Below are positions 59,054 to 64,000 of a stretch of 64,000 bases of DNA, in pieces (the first letter of the stretch is position 1; every line of letters begins with the position of its first letter). The DNA is from Gammaproteobacteria bacterium (GTDB lineage: Bacteria > Pseudomonadota > Gammaproteobacteria > Competibacterales > Competibacteraceae), in NCBI GenBank assembly GCA_024234995.1, contig JACKNF010000003.1, positions 62,001 through 126,000 of the forward strand, in the 5' to 3' direction. Under the pieces are notes generated by a model. It did not search any database. It saw nothing but the letters and a program-made list of their open reading frames with translations, and was not told the origin of the DNA. The position numbers were made by a program, and so were the translations under genes.

Positions 59054-60280
59054 ATGGCCGCACAATTTCCTCCCGATTCCGCCGGTCTGGTCATACCCCA
59101 AACCGCCTATTTTACCGAACCACTTGCGCTGGACTGTGGCCGGGCGCTGGCTGACTATGAAATCGTCTACGAAACTTACGGAACTTTGAACGCTGACGGC
59201 AGTAATGCGATGCTGATCTGCCATGCTCTGTCCGGAGACCACCACGTCGCGGGTTTTCACGAAGGTGATGCCCCGAACAAGCCAGGCTGGTGGGATAACT
59301 GTATCGGCCCAGGCAAGCCTATCGATACCCGCGAATTCTTCGTGGTGTGCTGCAATAACCTGGGCGGCTGCAAAGGTTCCACCGGACCAACCTCGATCAA
59401 CCCGGAAAACCGCAAACCCTATGGCCCGGATTTCCCCATCGTGACCGTCAAGGACTGGGTGCGCAGCCAGGCCCGGCTCGCCGACCGGCTGGGCATTCAA
59501 CAATGGGCGGCGGTCATCGGCGGCAGTCTAGGCGGGATGCAGGCCATGCAATGGGCCATCACCTTCCCGGAACGGGTGCGTCATGCGTTGGTCATCGCCG
59601 CCGCGCCTCGCTTATCGGCGCAGAACATCGCCTTCAACGAAGTGGCCCGGCAAGCGATCCTGTCTGACCCCGATTTTCATCATGGCCATTACTATGAATT
59701 CGGCGTGGTACCGCGCCGCGGATTGATGATCGCCCGAATGCTGGGTCATATTACCTACCTGTCCGATGAAGGGATGCGCGCCAAATTTGGCCGCGAGTTG
59801 CGTGAAGGCACCCTGATTTTCAACTTCAACTTCGATACGGAATTTCAGGTAGAAAGCTATCTGCGCCACCAAGGTAAAGCATTCGTGGATCGCTTCGATG
59901 CCAATACCTATCTGCTGATGACCAAAACCCTGGATTATTTCGACCCGGCGGCGGATTTTGACCAGGACTTAGCGATAGCCTTTCACCGGGCACAGGCGCA
60001 ATTTTTGATCATCTCTTTCACCAGCGACTGGCGGTTCGCACCCGCCCGATCAAAGGAAATCGTCCGGGCCTTGGTCCAGGCTCACCGTGAGGTGAGCTAC
60101 GCCGAAATTACTTCGGAATATGGCCATGACGCTTTTTTAATGCCCATCCCGCTGTATCACGAAATGCTGCGGAATTATCTTGCACGGGTTGCTCGCGAAG
60201 TAAACAGTCAGACGGATAAGCCTTCCCAGGATACATCCCGCACGCCTGCCGCCTCCGAGGTCCATGCTCATGCGGCCTGA
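59054..60280 (+). CDS. metX: Homoserine O-acyltransferase MetX
   Basis: Alpha/beta-hydrolase that acylates homoserine in methionine synthesis, 408 aa. The nucleophile serine is in GGSLGGMQAMQWA; Asp and His of the triad are in FTSDWRFAP and YGHDAFLMP. Other MetX blocks: ICHALSGDHHV, CCNNLGGCKGSTGP. The family includes acetyl- and succinyl-transferases that cannot be told apart here; many gammaproteobacterial members are succinyltransferases. ATG 59054 is fixed by AGGAGA 6 nt upstream. metW overlaps its 3' end by 17 nt. Confidence 0.94.
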   Translation: MAAQFPPDSAGLVIPQTAYFTEPLALDCGRALADYEIVYETYGTLNADGSNAMLICHALSGDHHVAGFHEGDAPNKPGWWDNCIGPGKPIDTREFFVVCCNNLGGCKGSTGPTSINPENRKPYGPDFPIVTVKDWVRSQARLADRLGIQQWAAVIGGSLGGMQAMQWAITFPERVRHALVIAAAPRLSAQNIAFNEVARQAILSDPDFHHGHYYEFGVVPRRGLMIARMLGHITYLSDEGMRAKFGRELREGTLIFNFNFDTEFQVESYLRHQGKAFVDRFDANTYLLMTKTLDYFDPAADFDQDLAIAFHRAQAQFLIISFTSDWRFAPARSKEIVRALVQAHREVSYAEITSEYGHDAFLMPIPLYHEMLRNYLARVAREVNSQTDKPSQDTSRTPAASEVHAHAA

Positions 60281-60863
60281 ATTGGAGTTGATCAGTGACT
60301 GGATCCGCCCTAACGCCAGGGTGCTGGACCTGGGTTGCGGCGACGGCGCGCTGCTGGCTTATCTGCACGAGCACCGGCAGGTTAAGGGTTACGGCTTGGA
60401 AATTGACACCGGTAATATTGTCAAATGCATTCAGGCTGGAGTGAATGTGATCCACGCTGATCTGGAGGCTGGGCTGGCGGATTTCAGCGATGGCAGCTTT
60501 GACTATGTGATCATGACTCAAACCTTGCAAGCTGTCCGGCATACCGAGCGGTTGCTGGATGAAATGCTGCGAATCGGCCGGCAAGGAATTGTGACTTTTC
60601 CTAACTTCGGCTTTTGGCGCTGCCGGATGCAAATTGCCTTACAAGGATTAATGCCCGTCGCAAAAACATTACCTTATCAATGGTATAACACACCAAATAT
60701 CCACCTTTTCACTATCCGCGATTTTGAAGAGCTGTGCCGGCGTAAGCGTATCGATGTTTTGCAGCGCATGGTGCTGGATCATGCACACCGTCCCTGGCAA
60801 GGGCCGCGGCTGTGGCCCAACTTGCTTGGCGAGATCGCTTTGTACCGGCTGGGCCGCGCCTGA
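60264..60863 (+). CDS. metW: Methionine biosynthesis protein MetW
   Basis: Methyltransferase-like partner of MetX, required for its activity or for methionine synthesis in several proteobacteria. 199 aa; SAM-fold motif VLDLGCGDGALLAYL near the N-terminus, then GLEIDTGNIVKCI, DYVIMTQTLQAVRH and FPNFGFWRCRMQI, all typical of MetW. It starts inside metX (17-nt overlap), so the two are translated together. Confidence 0.94.
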   Translation: MLMRPELELISDWIRPNARVLDLGCGDGALLAYLHEHRQVKGYGLEIDTGNIVKCIQAGVNVIHADLEAGLADFSDGSFDYVIMTQTLQAVRHTERLLDEMLRIGRQGIVTFPNFGFWRCRMQIALQGLMPVAKTLPYQWYNTPNIHLFTIRDFEELCRRKRIDVLQRMVLDHAHRPWQGPRLWPNLLGEIALYRLGRA

Positions 60864-60908
60864 ATCTGACGTTTGCTTCGACCAGGACTGAATTCCGGAG
60901 ATTTCCCC

Positions 60909-61424
60909 ATGTTGACCATCCCTTTGCAATGCATAACCCTTCATTCCCTTCACCCTAACCCTCCCCCTTTGCGGAGAAGGACGTTTGTCCAAGGAAGGGA
61001 ACATTCCCGGCATTTGCGCGGCTTCACGCTCATTGAAGTCATGGTTGTGGTAGTGATCCTCAGTATCCTAGCGGCTGTCGTGGTGCCACGTATTATGGAT
61101 AACCCGGATAAGGCCCGCATCGTCAAAGCCAAGCAAGACATTCGCGTGATCAAGAACCAGCTTGATCTCTACCGGCTGCATAACTTCCGTTACCCAAGCA
61201 CGGAACAAGGTCTGGAGGCTCTGGTACAGAAACCAGCAGATGCGCCTCATTGGCAGGATGGCGGCTATCTGGATAAGCTGCCCAAGGACCCTTGGGGCAA
61301 ACCGTATCAGTATCTCAATCCTGGCCAGCATGGCCAGTTGGACATCTACTCGCTCGGCGCCGATGGTCAGCCGGGCGGTGATGGGGTGGATACTGATATC
61401 GGCAACTGGAATCTGGATGAATAA
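60909..61424 (+). CDS. gspG: Type II secretion major pseudopilin GspG
   Basis: Major subunit of the T2SS pseudopilus. The prepilin peptidase site is RHLRG/FTLIEVMVVVVI, with Glu5, followed by the hydrophobic helix and the GspG body (YRLHNFRYPSTEQGLEALV, LPKDPWGKPYQYLNPG, and the calcium-loop DGQPGGDGVDTDIGNW). ATG 60909 has GGAG 8 nt upstream, giving a leader of 38 residues, far longer than the usual 6-10. The extra leader is coded by a palindromic GC-rich sequence (60944-61001), and a TTG at 61014 would give a 3-residue leader. First gene of gspGHIJK here; upstream gspC-F are not present. Confidence 0.92.
   Translation: MLTIPLQCITLHSLHPNPPPLRRRTFVQGREHSRHLRGFTLIEVMVVVVILSILAAVVVPRIMDNPDKARIVKAKQDIRVIKNQLDLYRLHNFRYPSTEQGLEALVQKPADAPHWQDGGYLDKLPKDPWGKPYQYLNPGQHGQLDIYSLGADGQPGGDGVDTDIGNWNLDE
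60944..61001. repeat. Palindromic element within gspG leader
   Basis: TTCCCTTC (60944-60951) and GAAGGGAA (60994-61001) are exact complements and enclose CACCCTAACCCTCCCCC followed by GCGGAGAAGG. The core resembles the CCCTCTCC/GGAGAGG palindromes at 21681 and 47992. It reads through in frame as leader residues 12-31 of GspG. Confidence 0.5.
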
Positions 61425-61456
61425 GTGAGGAAGTTTCCTGCTCCAGGCTCCCAGTG

Positions 61457-61957
61457 ATGCCACCGCGCGGTTTCACATTGCTTGAAATCATGGTGGTGAT
61501 GGTGCTTATCGGGATCCTCACCAGCCTGGCTATGCTATCGATCGGCGGCGGCCCTCGCAACCGGCTGGCCGAAGAGGGGCAGCGGTTGGCGGCGCTCGTG
61601 GAGTTACAGCAGCAAGAAGCTATTTTAAGCGGCCAATTACGCGGCATTCAATTTGACCGCAACGGCTATGCCATTTTGCGCCTTGACAAACACGGTTCCT
61701 GGCGCCCGCCTGACGCAACCAATGCTTTGATCCGTCACCAATTGCCCGAGGATATCACGCTGGGATTGTGGGTTGAGGACCGCCCTGTCCGGCTCGAAAA
61801 GTCCGATTTTCCTCAAGTGCTGTTGCTGAGTAGTGGCGAAGCGACCGAGTTTATCGCCGTATTGAGCCTTGCCGGAGAGACGTCACTAAACGCGCCGCTG
61901 TACCGGGTCGCCAGCGATGCCATGGGCCGGTTGACCACCGGGGAAACCGTGCAGTGA
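61457..61957 (+). CDS. gspH: Type II secretion minor pseudopilin GspH
   Basis: Minor pseudopilin, 166 aa. Cleavage site PPRG/FTLLEIMVVMVLIG with Glu5 close to the start. The body has the GspH pattern RLAALVELQQQEAILSGQ and GIQFDRNGYAILRL, then a C-terminal beta-rich part. ATG 61457 is used; a GTG one codon earlier is equally possible, and no strong ribosome binding site is seen. It starts 32 bp after gspG; gspI overlaps its stop by 4 nt. Confidence 0.9.
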   Translation: MPPRGFTLLEIMVVMVLIGILTSLAMLSIGGGPRNRLAEEGQRLAALVELQQQEAILSGQLRGIQFDRNGYAILRLDKHGSWRPPDATNALIRHQLPEDITLGLWVEDRPVRLEKSDFPQVLLLSSGEATEFIAVLSLAGETSLNAPLYRVASDAMGRLTTGETVQ

Positions 61958-62439
61958 AACGCTCGACAGGTTTTACGCTGCTTGAAGTTCTGGTCGCCTT
62001 GGCAGTACTAGCAATCGCCATGGGCGCAATTATCAACGCTGCAACCCAAAGTGCCGTTAGCACTGCTTATTTACGTGATCAAACCCTCGCCAGTTGGGTT
62101 GCTCTTAATAAAATTAATGAGTTACTACTCGATCCCAAACCCTGGCCAGAGGAAGATTCCCTTCAAGGCAACGCTGATCTGGCCAATCGCACCTGGCATT
62201 GGAAAGTGCGCTTTATGAAAACCGATGATCCCGGTCTGCGCCAGCTCGAAATCACGGTGCGCAGCACTGATACTGCTCCAGTATTGAGTGAGCTGACCGC
62301 CTTTAAGGCCAAGCCGCCTGAAAAGCAGCCTGACGGAAATCAAGCCGATGACAGCCCCAATGCCAGGGAACAAAGTCCCGAGAGTCCGCTCCCAAGGAAT
62401 GCACCTCGTAAAAATCCGTCACAAATGACCCCACGATGA
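61954..62439 (+). CDS. gspI: Type II secretion minor pseudopilin GspI
   Basis: Minor pseudopilin at the tip of the T2SS pseudopilus, 161 aa. Cleavage site KRSTG/FTLLEVLVALAVLAIA; then ASWVALNKINELLLDP, matching the conserved A-x-W-V-A-x-N core of GspI. The last 45 residues (KPPEKQPDGNQADDSPNARE onwards) are a polar, Pro-rich extension beyond the usual length of about 125. GTG start overlapping the gspH stop (GTGA), and its own stop overlaps gspJ by 4 nt. Confidence 0.9.
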   Translation: MKRSTGFTLLEVLVALAVLAIAMGAIINAATQSAVSTAYLRDQTLASWVALNKINELLLDPKPWPEEDSLQGNADLANRTWHWKVRFMKTDDPGLRQLEITVRSTDTAPVLSELTAFKAKPPEKQPDGNQADDSPNAREQSPESPLPRNAPRKNPSQMTPR

Positions 62440-63068
62440 GAAACACGGCCACACGTGGCTTTACCTTGCTGGAGTTGCTAGTAGCCTTAGCAGTATTCGC
62501 CATCATGGCGGCTGCGGCCTACAGTGGCCTGCGCAGTGTCCTATTCACACGCGCCACGTTGGAACAGGAAAATCGCCGGCTGGCAGCCGTGCAACTGACG
62601 GTTTTCCGTTTAGAGCAGGATATCGGGCAAACTGTGTCACGCGGTATCCGTGATGAATATGGCGAACCTCAGCCCGCCCTGCGCGGTGGGGAATTGCTCA
62701 ACGAAACGCTGACTTTGACCCGCGCTGGCTGGGATAATCCCCTCAGTCAACCACGCGCCAACCTGCAAAGGGTCGCTTACCAGCTACGAGAGGGCCAACT
62801 ATGGCGGCTGCATTGGAACGTATTAGATTTAAGCGGTCCGGTGAAATCTCAGGAACTACTGTTGCTAGACCAGGTCCGGGAATTCCGGGTGCGGTTTCTG
62901 GACCGGAGCGATGCCTGGCGAAACGATTGGCCACCCCTCGCAGCAAGAAGCAGCACTGCCGGTGATAGCCTTCCACCTGACCCCAATACGCTGCCGCGTG
63001 CCGTGGAAATCACCTTGGTGCTGGAGGACTGGGGTGCGATCACCCGCCTGCTGCCATTGGCCGGTTAA
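62436..63068 (+). CDS. gspJ: Type II secretion minor pseudopilin GspJ
   Basis: Minor pseudopilin, 210 aa (usual size). Cleavage site ATRG/FTLLELLVALAVFAIM with Glu5, then RLAAVQLTVFRLEQDIGQ and REGQLWRLHWNVLD, typical of GspJ, which forms the tip trimer with GspI and GspK. ATG overlaps the gspI stop (ATGA). The last 35 nt overlap the start of gspK. Confidence 0.92.
   Translation: MRNTATRGFTLLELLVALAVFAIMAAAAYSGLRSVLFTRATLEQENRRLAAVQLTVFRLEQDIGQTVSRGIRDEYGEPQPALRGGELLNETLTLTRAGWDNPLSQPRANLQRVAYQLREGQLWRLHWNVLDLSGPVKSQELLLLDQVREFRVRFLDRSDAWRNDWPPLAARSSTAGDSLPPDPNTLPRAVEITLVLEDWGAITRLLPLAG
63023..63027 (+). promoter_or_regulatory. Ribosome binding site deciding the gspK start
   Basis: GGAGG inside the gspJ coding region, 6 nt before GTG 63034. 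No other start codon is found in the gspK frame between this GTG and the pilin-like segment except an ATG (63103) within the hydrophobic helix. Confidence 0.65.
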
Positions 63069-64000
63069 CACCGTTATCTCCTGTCAATCCGGCGTTGCTC
63101 TGATGACGGTGCTGCTGATTGTCTTTCTGGCCAGTCTCACTGCAACCAGCCTTGCTACCTTGCAACAGATTGCGATCCGCCGCAGCACGATCCTCCAACA
63201 TCAGCAACAAGCTCGCTTATACACTCTGGGTGCTGAGCAATGGGCAAGGCTAATCCTGATCCGGGATTGGCAAGAGAACAAGATCGATCACCTTGGCGAG
63301 GAATGGGCCAATCTACCGCCAGCGCTACCGGCCGGGAAAGGTCTCCTTTCAGCAAAAATCCGCGATTTACAAGGTTGCTTCAATCTCAACAACCTATGGC
63401 GGTCCGCATTGGGCGGATCACCTGCCAATCCCGGCGATAATCCAGCGCCTTCACTGAAGGACGATGAGACATCTGCGGAAAATCCTGAAGACCCTGCAGA
63501 CCAATTCCTTGCCTCGGGCACACCCAAGGAACTTAATCAGCCGCGATCCAATAAAACTGGCCTCGATAAAGCCCAAATGCAAACACTGCAACACCTGTTG
63601 ACGCTTTTAGAACTGAAACCGGAACAGGCTCAGGCGATCGCCGATTGGATCGATCCCGACTCTGACCCGCTGTTTTCCGGTGGTGCTGAAGATAGCGACT
63701 ACACAGTCCTGAATCCGCCCTACCTAGCCGCTAACCAGCCGTTTTCCAGTGTTTCCGAATTGCGATTGGTCAAAGGCATGAATCAAGAAGCCTATGAAAA
63801 ACTGGCACCGCTGGTCTGTGCTCTGCCATCGGGTACGGTATTGAATGTTAATACTGCACCGGCGGTGGTGCTAGCAGCATTGGGTGACGGGCTGGAACCG
63901 GCTGCTTTGGAACGTTTGCAGGAAGACCGCCCCGCCACGGGTTATAAAAATGTCGACGAATTTCTGAACGCAGCCAAAATCACTCTCAATGCGGAATTGA
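63034..64000 (+). CDS. gspK: Type II secretion minor pseudopilin GspK, 3' end cut by window
   Basis: Large minor pseudopilin capping the T2SS pseudopilus; 322 codons are visible. The cleavage site is CQSG/VALMTVLLIVFLAS; residue 5 of the mature protein is Thr instead of Glu, the hallmark of GspK. The body shows IRDLQGCFNLNNLW, then QAQAIADWIDPDSDP, PFSSVSELRLVKGM and LNVNTAPAVVLAAL, all typical. GTG 63034 is chosen because GGAGG lies 6 nt upstream; this gives a 20-residue leader and a 35-nt overlap with gspJ. The frame is still open at the last base; gspL and gspM are expected beyond. Confidence 0.9.
   Translation, partial: MRSPACCHWPVNTVISCQSGVALMTVLLIVFLASLTATSLATLQQIAIRRSTILQHQQQARLYTLGAEQWARLILIRDWQENKIDHLGEEWANLPPALPAGKGLLSAKIRDLQGCFNLNNLWRSALGGSPANPGDNPAPSLKDDETSAENPEDPADQFLASGTPKELNQPRSNKTGLDKAQMQTLQHLLTLLELKPEQAQAIADWIDPDSDPLFSGGAEDSDYTVLNPPYLAANQPFSSVSELRLVKGMNQEAYEKLAPLVCALPSGTVLNVNTAPAVVLAALGDGLEPAALERLQEDRPATGYKNVDEFLNAAKITLNAEL

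Overview
The window is a single bacterial chromosomal segment, GC-rich by eye, with densely packed genes on both strands. The gene set (FimX-like protein, EF-P with EpmA/EpmB, PrmB, HemN, type-1 RecD, HolC chi, Fis, QseBC-like pair, MetX/MetW, type II secretion pseudopilins) points to a gammaproteobacterium. A Competibacter-like lineage would fit but cannot be established from the sequence alone. No rRNA, tRNA, CRISPR array, transposase or phage gene was seen.

Layout. 1-4207: 5'-cut dnaJ, dsbC, queA and htpX (folding, tRNA modification, membrane quality control). 4242-10822: a divergent locus in which EF-P and its lysylation enzymes (epmB, efp, epmA) alternate with two c-di-GMP proteins, a FimX-like degenerate GGDEF/EAL protein and a diiron oxygen-sensor-like (ODP) GGDEF fusion. 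10823-19658: psd, prmB, hemN, recD, a large MscK/MscM-type channel and holC. 19659-29207: an accessory stretch with a tryptophan-rich secreted protein ending in Gln/Arg repeats, an unrecognised ORF with a perfect ribosome binding site, an anion-type ABC transporter without a binding protein, a 5'-truncated yfdX, an MFS pump, a DUF486 remnant and an AT-rich NYN/LOTUS gene. 29208-37084: a DUF1439-like protein, a DegP/MucD protease downstream of a QseBC-type two-component system, and a K+ channel/Kup pair. 37366-43640: an XPB-like helicase, a small outer-membrane barrel and a partial L-Ara4N lipid A set (arnT, arnE-like, arnB, arnC; no arnA or arnD). 43832-53696: fis, a HAD phosphatase, aroF, prpE, mdh, cysZ, waaA, a lone NuoM-like subunit and a beta-carbonic anhydrase. 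53751-64000: purHD, a serine hydrolase broken by several frameshifts, metXW, and the start of a type II secretion operon (gspG-H-I-J-K, cut by the window end).

The strongest candidate for something unusual is the EF-P/c-di-GMP locus. It pairs each half of the EF-P modification system with a c-di-GMP protein, one of which carries a complete set of diiron ligands fused to an apparently active, I-site-containing diguanylate cyclase. Other points of interest are the small GC-rich palindromes scattered through the window (one sits inside the gspG leader), the decayed genes around 25.8-28.2 kb, and the lone NuoM-like subunit beside a carbonic anhydrase.
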